The notes: a model not told the origin generated them from the sequence alone. DNA of 64,000 nucleotides from Pseudomonas guariconensis (GCF_015680235.1 NZ_JADLJL010000009.1:62001-126000), one strand, 5' to 3'. Shown: positions 17,449 to 27,823, numbered from the stretch's first letter. Made by a program: numbers and translations.

Positions 17449-18927
17449 CTAGAATGGGTAGTCGTGGCCGCCAGCTTGCCATGTCACCCAATGAGAACGG
17501 GTAAATTCATCCATTGCATAGCGGTCATTAAATCGCCCTAACCCGGAATTCTTCTCACCACCGAATGGTGCGTTTGGCTGATCGTCAACGGTGATGTCGT
17601 TAATGTGCGTCATACCGGCAACGATACCGCGTGCAAAACGTAGGCCTCGTGCCATATCACGAGTAAAGACCGCACTAGAAAGGCCGTACTCACTAGAGTT
17701 AGCCATTTGCAGAGCCTGCTCCTCACCATCAGCAATGAGTAGCGGAAGTAACGGTCCGAAAGTTTCCTCTCGCGCTAGCTCATGTGTGACACCCACGTCG
17801 CCAAAAACATGCGGAGGCAACAGAAGGCCTTCGGTATTACCAACAAGCAAGGAAGTGCAGCCGGAGCTTTTTGCGTTTTCAATCTTGCGCAGCAAACCTT
17901 GCAACTGAGCCTGGTTAATAACCGGTCCAATCACCGTGTCGCCGTCGTTAGGATCACCGACCTTCAGGCCACGAACCCGCTCCACCACTTGCTCTACGAA
18001 AGCGGGATAAAGGGATCGGTCGATAATCACTCTGTTAACGCTCATGCAGATCTGCCCTTGATGCAAAAAGCGGCCAAACACTGCAGCATGAGCAGCAACT
18101 GATACATCAGCATCATCCAAAACCACCAGAGGACTATTTCCTCCCAGTTCCAATGCGACCCGTTTTAAAAACTTACCACCAGTAGCGATGGCTCCGACAT
18201 TGCGGCCTACTTCAGTGGAGCCAGTGAACGAAATTAAGCTCGGCACCGGATGCTCAACAAAAGCATCGCCGATCTCGGAGCCCGCACCCACTACTACATT
18301 AAGTGTCCCAGGCGGAAAGCCAGCTTCTTCAAACAAATGAGCAATCAGTAGCCCCCCTGAAACTGCAGTGTCACTGGCTGGTTTCAATACGACCGTATTG
18401 CCAAGAGCAATAGCCGGCACCAGTGAGCGCATACTGAGATAAAGAGGAAAATTCCACGGACTGATGACACCTACAACACCCAGCGGCTCACGGAAAACAA
18501 AACTTTGCTCTCCTGGCTTGTAGCTAGTCAAAATTCGGCCCTCAACCTGCTGCGGCATGCTGACGCACGCACGAATCAGATTCAGTGTGCTTTGCCACTC
18601 TACATTTGCCTTGAGACGTGTGCTGCCCGACTCGCGGATCAGCCAGCTGATGATCTCTTCGCCACGCGCTTCAAGTATTCCCGCCAGCGTTTCTAACAAA
18701 CTGATTCGGCTCGCTGCGGAAAGACCGGCCCATTCGGGCTGAGCAGCCTTTGCAGCCTCATATGCTTCGTCTACGTCAACGACAGAAGCGAGCCCCATCT
18801 CTAGCAATGTTTGGCCATTGAACGGATCAGTATCGGTCAGGCGACGTTGCGAACGGCCGTCCTGCCAACCACCACGAATAAACTGCTTTCCGGATATCAG
18901 GTAGGCCGGTTTGGATGCGATTGTCAT
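17449..18927 (-). CDS. Aldehyde dehydrogenase, benzaldehyde/vanillin dehydrogenase-like
   Basis: The 492-residue protein has E260 in ALELGGNSP and the nucleophilic C294 in HQGQICMSVNR, plus FTGSTEVGR for NAD(P) binding. The HQGQICMS segment and overall layout match aromatic aldehyde dehydrogenases (vanillin, benzaldehyde, salicylaldehyde). With the SDR downstream it forms an alcohol-to-aldehyde-to-acid side-chain route; the following decarboxylase candidate could then remove the carboxyl. All are on one strand with short gaps, so a single transcript with the hydroxylase and dioxygenase genes is likely. Confidence 0.85.
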   Translation of the reverse strand: MTIASKPAYLISGKQFIRGGWQDGRSQRRLTDTDPFNGQTLLEMGLASVVDVDEAYEAAKAAQPEWAGLSAASRISLLETLAGILEARGEEIISWLIRESGSTRLKANVEWQSTLNLIRACVSMPQQVEGRILTSYKPGEQSFVFREPLGVVGVISPWNFPLYLSMRSLVPAIALGNTVVLKPASDTAVSGGLLIAHLFEEAGFPPGTLNVVVGAGSEIGDAFVEHPVPSLISFTGSTEVGRNVGAIATGGKFLKRVALELGGNSPLVVLDDADVSVAAHAAVFGRFLHQGQICMSVNRVIIDRSLYPAFVEQVVERVRGLKVGDPNDGDTVIGPVINQAQLQGLLRKIENAKSSGCTSLLVGNTEGLLLPPHVFGDVGVTHELAREETFGPLLPLLIADGEEQALQMANSSEYGLSSAVFTRDMARGLRFARGIVAGMTHINDITVDDQPNAPFGGEKNSGLGRFNDRYAMDEFTRSHWVTWQAGGHDYPF

Positions 18928-18973
18928 TTTTTGTTCTCGAGCCAGAGGAAGGAAGCTATGTCTAACCGCTAAG

Positions 18974-19825
18974 TTAGGTTCTGATCCAGGCCCGGCCCCA
19001 CGAGTTCAAGGTGTATTCGGATTGAGGCCAGGTGCCAGGAGCTTGTTCGGCCTGCATAGTTTCTAGCTCGGCAGAAAACTCCAGACGATTGCGATCAGCA
19101 TCTACAACCATAAAGAACAAATTATTGCCTGGTCCATGTCGTCCTGGCCCAAAGAACAAGGTAATGCGCTCTTTTGCAAAACGATCACCCCAATCGCGAA
19201 TATCGTTCCACTCGCGAGTTTCGTAGCAATGATGGTCCCACTCATTCTTTGACCCACGGAAAAAAGCCAAAGAGTGATGCTCATCATCAGAGCGAAGGAA
19301 GCACACCATCAACCGGCCAGAGTCTTCCTCCACTACATTGTCAGAAATACTGAAGCCGACGGTATTGACATAAAAGTCGATCATCGCTTCTAGCTCAGTG
19401 GTCTGGAACACAACGTGTTGCAGACGAGCAGGCATGCCTTCGAACGAAGATGAGCTCGGCCGAGCAACACCGAAGACAGTCTGCCGACCTTGCGGGTCCC
19501 GAATGGAAAAACTATCGTCTTCAAGCAGGGGAGAGGCTACTGTCTCAATGGCACATCCATTACCTTCTAAGCGGCGACGCAGCTCGGCCAGCTTATTAGA
19601 ATCGCCCAGCGCATATGCTGCAGCTAGTAGTCCATCGGAGTCGGCAGGGCTTAAGATCGCCGCTCGATCAGGACCGCGGAGCACCCAGCTACCATCGGGC
19701 TCCTGTACTGCCTGCATGTCTAACATTCGCTCGTAAAAGCTCTTTTGCCGCTGAGTATCTCTGCTGCCCATGTGCAAATAAAAAAGGCGAGCGGGAGTTG
19801 TTGTTTGCAATGATTGCATAGACAT
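18974..19825 (-). CDS. VOC-fold extradiol ring-cleavage dioxygenase (copy 1)
   Basis: The 283-residue protein consists of two vicinal-oxygen-chelate modules. The C-terminal one carries a plausible iron triad: H137 (RLQHVVFQ), H199 (WDHHCYE) and E249 (NRLEFSAE). Type I extradiol dioxygenases with this layout cleave catechols or trihydroxyaromatics beside the hydroxyl pair. It lies directly downstream of an MhpA-like hydroxylase, as orcB-type dioxygenases accompany orcA-type hydroxylases. It differs much from the second copy at 29512-30420, so the two probably cleave different substrates. Confidence 0.8.
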   Translation of the reverse strand: MSMQSLQTTTPARLFYLHMGSRDTQRQKSFYERMLDMQAVQEPDGSWVLRGPDRAAILSPADSDGLLAAAYALGDSNKLAELRRRLEGNGCAIETVASPLLEDDSFSIRDPQGRQTVFGVARPSSSSFEGMPARLQHVVFQTTELEAMIDFYVNTVGFSISDNVVEEDSGRLMVCFLRSDDEHHSLAFFRGSKNEWDHHCYETREWNDIRDWGDRFAKERITLFFGPGRHGPGNNLFFMVVDADRNRLEFSAELETMQAEQAPGTWPQSEYTLNSWGRAWIRT

Positions 19826-19843
19826 TTCGTATACTCTCCTACG

Positions 19844-21490
19844 TTAAAATCTTTGCGGACTGGCCGTCGTGGAGTCGACGGAAGTTACGGACGGGGCGAC
19901 ACAACCGATAAGCCTAGAAAAGGATTCTGCAGTCTCGCGTTCGTGATCCAGAGAAAAAATGGCGGCGATGTACCTATCGGGGCGAAGCAAAACGACCTTT
20001 GGGCCGACGCTGACAACGTTCGCAAGGCTGCCGTCAGTATCACGCAATACAACACAGCCGGGAATTGGCTGAAACTCAACCTTGGCAGGAAGGATGAAGA
20101 TGCGCTTCACCTCAAGCTGCTCCCAGAGAGGATGTTCAAGCTTCGCCAGTGACGCAACTTGCGGTTCGCCAAACTGGATGGCTGCAAAACCACTTCCAAT
20201 AACATCATCCAACAGCACCTTTTTGCCATCGATCTTCTCTAGTCTTGGCTGCGGGAACATCTCTCCACATCGAACGGTGCCTATCACCCCATCGCCATGA
20301 ACAAGACCTTTCACAAACCGAGGCTTGGGTTTAAATCGCATTTGAAGGAAGTAATCGCGGAGTGGAGGGATGAGTCCGATCACTCTAAAACACCAACTGA
20401 TCAAGCCAGCCTTCAATACGCTTGACGGTGCCATCACAACGCCAAGATTGAGCGCAAGCTTGATCAGTGCCCAAGCATGATCACGTCGTTCAATCTCGTA
20501 ACTAGCCAAAGCACTGGGGGCTATTTGCCCCTTGGTTACGCTGACTAACTTCCAGCCCAAATTGTGTGCATCTCGCACGCCACTATTCATGCCTTGGCCG
20601 GCATAAGGGGGCGTTAAATGCGCTGCGTCTCCCGCCAGGAATACGCGCCCGGTTTGCCAGCGCTCAGCCACGCGGGCGTGGAATGTGTAGACCGTTTTTC
20701 GAACGATCGACGTAGGGCGATCCCCTCGAAAAGGTCGTAGAAGCTCGCGTAAGCGGCCATCCGCCAATACATCCTCGTCGCGCTCATCGGCCTTAAGCAT
20801 TAACTCGAATCGGCGAGTTTTATGAGGGCCTGGCACGTCCACTACTGGACGCCGTGCGTCGCAGTAAACTCGCGTCTGCCAAAATGGATCGTCATCTTGG
20901 TCGGTATCCACAACCAGCCAGCGAGCGTTGAAACTGGAACCTACGAGCCCCACACCAAGCTGTTTGCGGACGGTACTACGACCACCATCACATGCAACCA
21001 AGTACGATGCTTGAACCTCAACCTCGCTCCCATCAGTACGGCGAATACGCGCAACAACCGAACGATGGTCTTGGGTGAAACTTACGAGTTCGTGGCCGAA
21101 CCATGCTTCTGCCTCAGGAAACCTTTGTAATCCATCGCGCAAGGTGGCTTCAAAAATCGGCTGACGAAATGCATTCCGCTTCGGATATCCATAAAGGGTG
21201 CTGCTGGGCTCAACCTTGCCGAAGCAATATCCATTTGGCGTTGTAAAGTAATGAACACCGTATCCGGCAACGACATTGCTCAGTACCTCGTCATCAAGGC
21301 CTATAGCCTGCATAGTCCGTAGCGACTCATCATCAATCGATACGGCACGTGGTTCAGCCACGGTGCTAGGGTTACGATCAATGATGATTGTCTTCACACC
21401 TGATGAGCCAAGGATATTCGCCAGAGTGAGCCCTGTAGGTCCCGCGCCAACGACTAGAACTTCAGTGTTAAAACGTAGCAGGGCTGTCAT
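19844..21490 (-). CDS. FAD-dependent aromatic hydroxylase, MhpA/OrcA type (copy 1)
   Basis: The 548-residue class A flavin monooxygenase shows GAGPTG (15-20), the DG motif at D168-G169 (ACDGGRS) and the GD motif at G287-D288 (LAGDAAHLTPP). The C-terminal thioredoxin-like domain of phenol-hydroxylase relatives is present (VVLLRPDRYIAA). The best-known relatives hydroxylate 3-(3-hydroxyphenyl)propionate, resorcinol or orcinol. Co-location with an extradiol dioxygenase and a FAH hydrolase supports formation of a ring-cleavable di- or trihydroxylated product. The substrate is unknown. Confidence 0.85.
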   Translation of the reverse strand: MTALLRFNTEVLVVGAGPTGLTLANILGSSGVKTIIIDRNPSTVAEPRAVSIDDESLRTMQAIGLDDEVLSNVVAGYGVHYFTTPNGYCFGKVEPSSTLYGYPKRNAFRQPIFEATLRDGLQRFPEAEAWFGHELVSFTQDHRSVVARIRRTDGSEVEVQASYLVACDGGRSTVRKQLGVGLVGSSFNARWLVVDTDQDDDPFWQTRVYCDARRPVVDVPGPHKTRRFELMLKADERDEDVLADGRLRELLRPFRGDRPTSIVRKTVYTFHARVAERWQTGRVFLAGDAAHLTPPYAGQGMNSGVRDAHNLGWKLVSVTKGQIAPSALASYEIERRDHAWALIKLALNLGVVMAPSSVLKAGLISWCFRVIGLIPPLRDYFLQMRFKPKPRFVKGLVHGDGVIGTVRCGEMFPQPRLEKIDGKKVLLDDVIGSGFAAIQFGEPQVASLAKLEHPLWEQLEVKRIFILPAKVEFQPIPGCVVLRDTDGSLANVVSVGPKVVLLRPDRYIAAIFSLDHERETAESFSRLIGCVAPSVTSVDSTTASPQRF

Positions 21491-21517
21491 TGTTGTTCCT
21501 CATCAAAACAATTTTTA

Positions 21518-22360
21518 TTAGTCGAGTCTCTGGGGACGCCCTGCCAGTGCACACATTAGCTGCGACAGGTTTTCGGCCAAGGCTAAGATCTGCTGGCCAT
21601 GCTTATCATCGAGTGCAGGATCCCTCTCATCGCTTGAACGCACGCAACTGATGCTTCCGACGACTTTTCCTTCCCCATCGAAGATCGGTGCAGCCAGGCC
21701 ATAAACACCCTCGTCGACTTCACCTGAACTGAACACGTAGCCCTGTCGGCGCAAACGCTGCAACGAACGGCGAAACTCCTCCCAGCTCGTGCCCAAATTA
21801 CTGAGGCTAACTTCTTCAGGGTTTTCTAGAAAAAGTTGGCTGTACTGGCGCGTACCCAAATTTGCCAATATCGCTTTTGATGTCGCCCCTCGAAATAAAG
21901 GTCGAGGAGTTCCGCGGGAATAACTGACCGCATTGGACAGCCCGCCTTGTTTTTGGTGAACACATACAACTTGATCGTTGAAAAGGCGGCAAACCAGCCA
22001 TACCGCTTTTTCGCCCCATTGCGGAAAACTGTCTTCCAGTTGGCACGCTGCACGTACAAGAGGGTCACTTGCTCGCAGCTGGCGATCCCAGGTAATGATT
22101 CTTGAACCCAAGGCGTAACGACCAACTTCTACTTGAAATAGCAATCCGGCATCTGCCAGCTCTCGCACATAGCGATAAATAGTCGAGCGGGTGTAGCCAA
22201 GTTCTACGCCCAACTCGTCAACTGACCAAAGTGGGTATGTCTCCGTAAAAGCATCAAGGACCTTGAGCATTCGCTCTAAACTGGATCCTTTGTTATCTTC
22301 GGTCGGAAGAGCTTTATCAGCCCCACCAGAAAGACCTTCCTTGCTGGATAGGCGTGCCAT
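21518..22360 (-). CDS. IclR family transcriptional regulator
   Basis: The 280-residue protein has an N-terminal winged helix (SVDELGVELGYTRSTIYRYVRELADAGLL, residues about 44-73) and a C-terminal IclR effector domain (AVSYSRGTPRPLFRGATSKAILA; VDEGVYGLAAPIFDGEGKVVGSIS). IclR proteins such as MhpR and PcaU control aromatic catabolism in response to intermediates. It lies inside the operon, starting about 3 bp after the FAH hydrolase stop, so its level should rise with the pathway. It is the obvious candidate to bind the tandem palindromes at 23370-23416 and 28379-28425. Confidence 0.85.
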   Translation of the reverse strand: MARLSSKEGLSGGADKALPTEDNKGSSLERMLKVLDAFTETYPLWSVDELGVELGYTRSTIYRYVRELADAGLLFQVEVGRYALGSRIITWDRQLRASDPLVRAACQLEDSFPQWGEKAVWLVCRLFNDQVVCVHQKQGGLSNAVSYSRGTPRPLFRGATSKAILANLGTRQYSQLFLENPEEVSLSNLGTSWEEFRRSLQRLRRQGYVFSSGEVDEGVYGLAAPIFDGEGKVVGSISCVRSSDERDPALDDKHGQQILALAENLSQLMCALAGRPQRLD

Positions 22361-22363
22361 GGC

Positions 22364-23215
22364 CTACGCCTCATCCGCGATGGTGTTACGCAAAATACCG
22401 ATCCCAGCAATTTCTACTTCGACGATGTCACCAGGCTTCATCCATACTGGCGGCTCGCGGAATGCACCAACTCCGCCGGTAGTGCCGCTCACGATCACGT
22501 CACCGGGTGCTAGCTCGGTAAATGTACTGCAGTATTCAATCAATTTCCGCACATCAAAAATCATGTCAGCAGTGCTGGTATGCTGCATCACCTCGCCGTT
22601 CAAGCGAGTGGTCAATTCAAGGTTCTGCGGATCACCGAGCTCATCAGGAGTAACAAGCCAAGGACCAAAGCTGCCCGTGGAGGGGAAGTTTTTTCCTGGA
22701 ACAAACTGAATGGTGTGCTTCTGCCAATCGCGAACGCTGCCGTCGTTATAGCAAGCGTACCCAGCGACAAACTCCAGTGCGTCAGCCTGATTTACGTGGC
22801 GGGCGCGCTTTCCGATTACCACAGCCAGCTCGCCCTCGAAATCCAACTTGATCGACGCGCTGGGACGAACGATTGCCTGCAGATGAGAGGTCTGACTATC
22901 AGCAAATCGAGTGAAGATCATTGGATAGGCAGGCATTTCGCGACCAGTCTCACGAACGTGTGTCGCGTAATTGATACCGATACAAAGCACTTTGCCAGGA
23001 TTTGGAATAACAGGAAGAAAAGTGACTTCTGTCAGGTCGATACGAGGCAGATCACTAAGCTGAGCGGGATTTAACTCAGCCAGACGGCCATTGATGATGG
23101 CTTCTTTAAGGTCAGCCCCGAGATCGTGCTGAAGGGGGGCAAGATCAATCACCTGGTTACCTTCGATCACCCCATACGAAGCACGACCATCATAGGTATA
23201 GCTAGCAATCTTCAT
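22364..23215 (-). CDS. Fumarylacetoacetate hydrolase family protein (copy 1)
   Basis: The 283-residue protein is a FAH-family hydrolase. Metal ligands are visible: E127 and E129 in LDFEGELAVV and D158 in CYNDGSVRD. The family hydrolyses C-C bonds in acylpyruvates formed by ring cleavage, for example fumarylpyruvate or the trioxoheptanoate of orcinol breakdown (OrcC). It is the first gene of the minus-strand operon that also holds the hydroxylase and dioxygenase, so a three-step hydroxylation, cleavage and hydrolysis route to pyruvate is inferred. The ATG at 23215 begins the operon; operator-like repeats lie 155-201 bp upstream. Confidence 0.85.
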   Translation of the reverse strand: MKIASYTYDGRASYGVIEGNQVIDLAPLQHDLGADLKEAIINGRLAELNPAQLSDLPRIDLTEVTFLPVIPNPGKVLCIGINYATHVRETGREMPAYPMIFTRFADSQTSHLQAIVRPSASIKLDFEGELAVVIGKRARHVNQADALEFVAGYACYNDGSVRDWQKHTIQFVPGKNFPSTGSFGPWLVTPDELGDPQNLELTTRLNGEVMQHTSTADMIFDVRKLIEYCSTFTELAPGDVIVSGTTGGVGAFREPPVWMKPGDIVEVEIAGIGILRNTIADEA

Positions 23216-23369
23216 CGTGTATTCCCCAATATTTTAGCGACAAGCTCGAACGCGCTGCTCGAGACGGATGAACAAACTATTTCAGGGGCAGCCCATCAAG
23301 CCCCCCCTTGGCAGCGCCTCTCTATAGAGGGCCCCACCAGATCAGTACGTGAAGTCTATCTTGCCTGAC

Positions 23370-23390
23370 AAATCCTGTAAAGCGGGATTT
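23370..23390. promoter_or_regulatory. Palindromic operator site 1 upstream of FAH copy 1
   Basis: AAATCC, nine bases (TGTAAAGCG), GGATTT: a perfect 6-bp inverted repeat. Its centre is 26 bp from the centre of site 2. A homologous site occurs at 28379-28399. Confidence 0.6.
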
Positions 23391-23395
23391 TTAAA

Positions 23396-23416
23396 AAATC
23401 CCGCATATTAGGATTT
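23396..23416. promoter_or_regulatory. Palindromic operator site 2 upstream of FAH copy 1
   Basis: AAATCC, nine bases (CGCATATTA), GGATTT: same architecture as site 1. The homologous site at the second operon is 28405-28425, where the left arm reads TTTTCC. Confidence 0.6.
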
Positions 23417-23539
23417 ATTGATTCTCATGCTTTTGCGGTTTTTTTTGACAGAGTCAAAAGGGGCAGTGGTGCACTGCAAAACAGGCCCACAGCAGCAAAG
23501 CAAGCTCTATGGAGTGTCTTGATATCTTCAGGGGCCTAT

Positions 23540-25162
23540 CTAAAAACGAAATTTACCTACTCCGGCGCTCATGTTGTCTGATAAAGGCAGCAGCCCCCCA
23601 AGCGCATCACTGTGGTGTCGTGCGTCAATACTTGCCTGATGAGATATCGTCTGTATCGCCGACAGACTCTTATCCACCGCCTTGGCAACTTGAGACTGCT
23701 GTTCTGCCGCACTAGCAACCGCGATATTCCGTTCGTTCAGATGAAACACCCCTTCGAATATCAAGCCAATAGTTGCCCCGGCCCCCTCTATCGTTTCCCG
23801 GTTGCGCGTTGCCATTTGCTGACACAGTTGAACGCACTCAACAGCTGAGTCCGCGCTAGTCCGAGTCCGGGACATCATGTTTTCAATCGTCCTAGTCGAC
23901 TGCTGAGTACGATGTGCAAGCGCCCTAACTTCATCTGCAACAACCGCAAACCCCCGTCCGGCTTCGCCTGCACGAGCAGCCTCAATCGCAGCATTCAAGG
24001 CCAAGAGATTAGTTTGCTCAGCAACCCCTTGAATCACTGCCAATACCTCCTCAATACCCGTCAACTCGCCTGCAAGGGCGCTGATCTGCTCAGCACTTTT
24101 TTGCGCTGAATTTGACGTTTCCGATGTAGCAGCAATACTGAGATCGAGTTGCTCTCTTCCTTTGATGACCAAGGCTTCAATACGTGAAGAGTGCTCCGCG
24201 CTCTTCACTATATTTAAAGCTACTTCCTCAATGGCCAAACTAAGCTGGGCAACCGACTCGCTGGCGATAGTCAGCTCTTCATTCTGACTTTCCATCCTTT
24301 CATAGTTTCCAGACTCTAGCCGTGTAAGTGACTTGACTGATTCTGAAACCTGGGCTGCACTGTTTCTTATATTCTGAATGATGTCCTTTAAACCTGACTG
24401 CATTCTGTAAATTGAAATAATCAGCTGCGCAAGTTGATCGCCCCCCCTCACCTCTCCGCAAGATTCAAGATCACCCTGTGCAATTTTTTCAGTTAGCGTT
24501 ACGGCGCGAGCCAATGGTTGAGTGATAGCCCTAGTGGTCACTATCGCCAGAAAAACTCCAACTATAAAAGCAAAAATAAGTATGGCGACAGCCCAACCAA
24601 TTGTTTTTTTCACCACATCTTGAATGTCAGCCTGGAGCTCTTCTCGTTTAATGATCTGTTCATCAGCTAATGAATTAGCGGCGTTGGAGATTCCTTGCGC
24701 TGTATTGATAAGAGCTTTTAGTACTTCACCTGCTTCCTCGCGTCGCCCTTCAGCTTGAAGCTTAGGAATTTTTTCTGCCAATCTAGGAACTTCAATAAAA
24801 CCCCGCTGGATTTCTTGCAACTTCTGCAATTCGCCCTCATTAGTCATTAGTTTCGGCAGTTCTTCAAACAGTATTCCCCGAATTCTTTTTTCAATAATTA
24901 CCATTCCATTGTGATAAAAATCAGACTGCTGCGGATCTTTTGCGTTTCTCAGCCCATAAGAGTAAGCATCCCCTGCAAGAACTAGTTTGGATAGCTCTAC
25001 TGACAAATTCTCTTTCGAACTGGACACCCCAAGTTCCTGACTTGCGTCACGAACTTCAATGAATCGATATAGTGAAATTATTGCGCATAGAGCTCCGAGA
25101 AAGAAAACAACAGCAAAGCTCAGCAATAGACGCTTTCCAACGGACGCTTCGAAAACAGGCAT
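23540..25162 (-). CDS. Methyl-accepting chemotaxis protein
   Basis: The 540-residue receptor has a first membrane helix at about 12-34, a periplasmic helical ligand-binding region of about 150 residues, a second membrane helix at about 188-209, a HAMP domain (210-262) and the signalling domain with the conserved hairpin [19 protein letters not shown] (382-400). Its place between aromatic catabolic genes and an aromatic uptake pair suggests it senses the pathway substrate, as NahY does for naphthalene. The ligand is inferred only from context. AGGAG precedes the ATG at 25162. It ends 120 bp from the operator pair of the neighbouring operon. Confidence 0.9.
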   Translation of the reverse strand: MPVFEASVGKRLLLSFAVVFFLGALCAIISLYRFIEVRDASQELGVSSSKENLSVELSKLVLAGDAYSYGLRNAKDPQQSDFYHNGMVIIEKRIRGILFEELPKLMTNEGELQKLQEIQRGFIEVPRLAEKIPKLQAEGRREEAGEVLKALINTAQGISNAANSLADEQIIKREELQADIQDVVKKTIGWAVAILIFAFIVGVFLAIVTTRAITQPLARAVTLTEKIAQGDLESCGEVRGGDQLAQLIISIYRMQSGLKDIIQNIRNSAAQVSESVKSLTRLESGNYERMESQNEELTIASESVAQLSLAIEEVALNIVKSAEHSSRIEALVIKGREQLDLSIAATSETSNSAQKSAEQISALAGELTGIEEVLAVIQGVAEQTNLLALNAAIEAARAGEAGRGFAVVADEVRALAHRTQQSTRTIENMMSRTRTSADSAVECVQLCQQMATRNRETIEGAGATIGLIFEGVFHLNERNIAVASAAEQQSQVAKAVDKSLSAIQTISHQASIDARHHSDALGGLLPLSDNMSAGVGKFRF

Positions 25163-25488
25163 CGAATGACTCCTGTGCTAGTTAAAATAAGGCCCGCTTT
25201 TGGCATGGCCTTAGATCATGTGTGCAACGCAGAAAGTTCGCAAGCCGGGGTTTGTGGCCAATGATTTGCGGCATACGGAAACATCGTATAAATAGCACAT
25301 TTAAATGCGCATTCTTATTTTTTAAAAAGGCTTACGCACTTATATCCGTCAAATACATAGACGATTGAGAGGCACGATGCAAAACATTGAGAAGAATCAA
25401 TAACAAGTCCATATGGATTTCCGAGTCCCATGCCATGCACTCCATATGGGCGAAATATTTCTGAAAACTCTTTATTGTATATAATTAG
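25163..25488. other. Intergenic region upstream of the chemoreceptor
   Basis: About 325 bp, rich in A+T, between the stop of the MFS gene and the start of the chemoreceptor gene, both on the minus strand. It presumably holds the chemoreceptor promoter. I see no gene, strong terminator or AAATCC-type palindrome in it. Confidence 0.5.
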
Positions 25489-26757
25489 CTAGGCGATAGC
25501 AGGGGACTTCGAGTCACTATTAGTACTCTTGCTCCAATCAGGATATCCGCCCAAGAAGAGTACGAACACACACGCCAAGGAAACCGCTCCGGCATACAAC
25601 CAGGGCAGAAATAGATATGAACCTTGCAGGTCGAACAGGTGTCCTATCAGGGCCGGACCAGCACCGGCCCCCAAGCTAAATGCAGAGAACATAATTCCGT
25701 AGATTACGCCATAATTTTTCAAACCAAAATAACGACTGACAAAGTACGCAATCAATTCAAACTCAGCACCTAACGCTAAGCCAATTGCGACGACCGCGGG
25801 CACAAGAAAGTGGTCAGCAACACCAGTTGAAATTTGGTAGACCCCAACCGCAGGTAAGATCCAAAAAACAATTGCTACGTAAGGTGCAAACAATCGATCA
25901 AGGCTGTATCCAGAGATAATTCGACCCACCATGAGCGAAATGCCTGTAATAGCCGCATAATGCGACGCCTGTTCAGGCGTGAAACCGCGATCAGTTAACA
26001 TGGGTACCATATGGATTAATGTACCTGGAATAACAGCAGCTGTTAAAAAGAAGCTGATAGCCATTAGCCAAAACAGACGGGCTTTCAAAGCATCTCTGAT
26101 GTTCATACCAAGTAATGGCGCTCGGGTAGCTTTAACACCAAGCACCGCGTCGCCGTCAAGATGCAGTCCGAGATCTTCTGGCTTATCTCGCAAAATAAAT
26201 TTGCATACCGGCAGCGCAACGAACAGCACTACGACTGCTAGCACTACAAACGTCGTTTGCCAACCATAGCGATCTATCAGCGCTTGAGAAACTAGCGGCA
26301 TAACTGTAGCCCCTAGCCCCATTCCGCAAAGGGCTACACCAAGAGCGATACCCCGGCGCCGATCAAACCATCTAACAATTACAGAGACCAGCGATACAGG
26401 GCCGATGCCCGCACCGAATGTGTTCATGCATCCGCAAATTATGTAAAAGATAACCAGATTGGTTACCCAGTACATAGATGCTAGGCAGGCGGCCAGAGCA
26501 AAAATTGAAGGAAGGAGAATCCTGATTGGCCCAAAACGATCAACAAGACGACCAATGATTGGTAGCGAAATAAGCCCCATCATCGTGGCGATGGTCATCC
26601 CAAATGTGACCTCCCCCCGCGAAACCGAAAGTGTTTCCGCTATCGGCTTGATAAAAACACCCATATTATAAATCAAAAAAACGCCAGTACTTACGCTAAA
26701 ACTGAGAAAAACACCTAAAACGATCCACCAGCCATAATATACTTTTGGGCTATTCAT
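25489..26757 (-). CDS. MFS transporter, oxalate/formate-antiporter-like (aromatic acid uptake candidate)
   Basis: The 422-residue protein has twelve predicted membrane segments and MFS loop motifs (GRLVDRFGPIRIL; WFDRRRGIALGVALCGMGLGA). It resembles the monocarboxylate/oxalate-formate type MFS carriers that often accompany aromatic or organic-acid catabolic genes. The start at 26757 (MNSPKV) is chosen because GGAG stands about 6 bases upstream; the TTG at 26769 is unlikely. It lies 64 bp downstream of the outer-membrane channel gene, and the two probably form an uptake pair across both membranes for the pathway substrate. Confidence 0.8.
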   Translation of the reverse strand: MNSPKVYYGWWIVLGVFLSFSVSTGVFLIYNMGVFIKPIAETLSVSRGEVTFGMTIATMMGLISLPIIGRLVDRFGPIRILLPSIFALAACLASMYWVTNLVIFYIICGCMNTFGAGIGPVSLVSVIVRWFDRRRGIALGVALCGMGLGATVMPLVSQALIDRYGWQTTFVVLAVVVLFVALPVCKFILRDKPEDLGLHLDGDAVLGVKATRAPLLGMNIRDALKARLFWLMAISFFLTAAVIPGTLIHMVPMLTDRGFTPEQASHYAAITGISLMVGRIISGYSLDRLFAPYVAIVFWILPAVGVYQISTGVADHFLVPAVVAIGLALGAEFELIAYFVSRYFGLKNYGVIYGIMFSAFSLGAGAGPALIGHLFDLQGSYLFLPWLYAGAVSLACVFVLFLGGYPDWSKSTNSDSKSPAIA

Positions 26758-26821
26758 TTTTATCTCCAATTCAGAAGTAAACTGTGCCTAAGTAACCCCT
26801 AGGCACGCTTGCATCTAAATG

Positions 26822-27823
26822 TTAGAAAGTGTAAGCGGCAATAAGACTTAGGATTTCACCTTGTGACCTATTCTCAGCGCCAAACTCCTTGAGATACTTA
26901 ACACTTAATACTGGCATTTTGGGATTTTTATAATCTCGGAAACTTACTGCTGGGCCCACAGCGTACACGCGAGAGCGCTTGCCATTTTCTGGAGCCTGGC
27001 CACCATCAATTTTGTCGTCTGTAAGTTGCTCAAGCGCATATCCGGAAATCCCTACCGTAAATGGCCCTACGTGCTGCCCAGTTGCAAAATTCCAGGCAAA
27101 TGTCGAGCCGTTCTTATATCTACCCTCAATGGCTCCATTCTCATAAAGTCCATCATTACGGTTGCGGAAGTTATAGCGCAGCGCGAAGCTAGAGGAGAAC
27201 TCAAAGCCCGTAGGGGTCATATACGTAAATGCGTACATGGGCTCTATCGAATAGTTGTCACGACCTGAGTTCGCAAAACTTTTTTTATCATATGTACCAA
27301 TTGGCACCTCTATGTTTACAGAAAAGTTCTGATTAAATGTTCTGCTCGGATCTCTCCATTGCAGCATCACAGGGGTAACTACAACATCAATTAAGTCACG
27401 ATATACAATATCGCTTTTTACACTTCCGAATGGCGTATTTACATCGGCATCACCGGTAATATCCATGTAAGGGAACAAAACCCGAAACCCATAATCAGCA
27501 CCCAATAATTTCTGGTCGGTCATGTGCAGAATGGCGAGCACTCCAGAGTTCACAGTGACATCGACCTTCTTTAGAGGCTGAATCATGTGACCATCATCGC
27601 CAGCGATTTTATCGTACTTGTACTGACCTACTGCCAAAGCTACGCTTGTGGATCCGGGAGGAGGCAAGAAACCGCCGCCGAATGAAAAAGATCCAAGCTG
27701 AGATAAGTCTGCGATACGTTCATTCGCTGATGCTGCTATTGGATGCATCGCTAAAGCCCCTGCCAACATCAGAGCAGTATAGTTAGAGGACTTTACAAAT
27801 TCCAAAATACTTCTTACCTGCAT
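26822..27823 (-). CDS. Outer-membrane channel, phenol MetA-pathway/SphA-like family
   Basis: The 333-residue protein starts with a signal peptide (hydrophobic stretch near 15-25, cleavage probably after ASA). It then shows the repetitive beta-strand pattern of the Phenol_MetA_deg family: LPPPGSTSVALAVGQYKYDK near the start, many aromatic girdle residues and a C-terminal phenylalanine (AAYTF), the usual outer-membrane insertion signal. Family members are encoded in aromatic pathways and are thought to pass hydrophobic substrates through the outer membrane. ATG 27823 is favoured by GGAG 8 bases upstream. Confidence 0.8.
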   Translation of the reverse strand: MQVRSILEFVKSSNYTALMLAGALAMHPIAASANERIADLSQLGSFSFGGGFLPPPGSTSVALAVGQYKYDKIAGDDGHMIQPLKKVDVTVNSGVLAILHMTDQKLLGADYGFRVLFPYMDITGDADVNTPFGSVKSDIVYRDLIDVVVTPVMLQWRDPSRTFNQNFSVNIEVPIGTYDKKSFANSGRDNYSIEPMYAFTYMTPTGFEFSSSFALRYNFRNRNDGLYENGAIEGRYKNGSTFAWNFATGQHVGPFTVGISGYALEQLTDDKIDGGQAPENGKRSRVYAVGPAVSFRDYKNPKMPVLSVKYLKEFGAENRSQGEILSLIAAYTF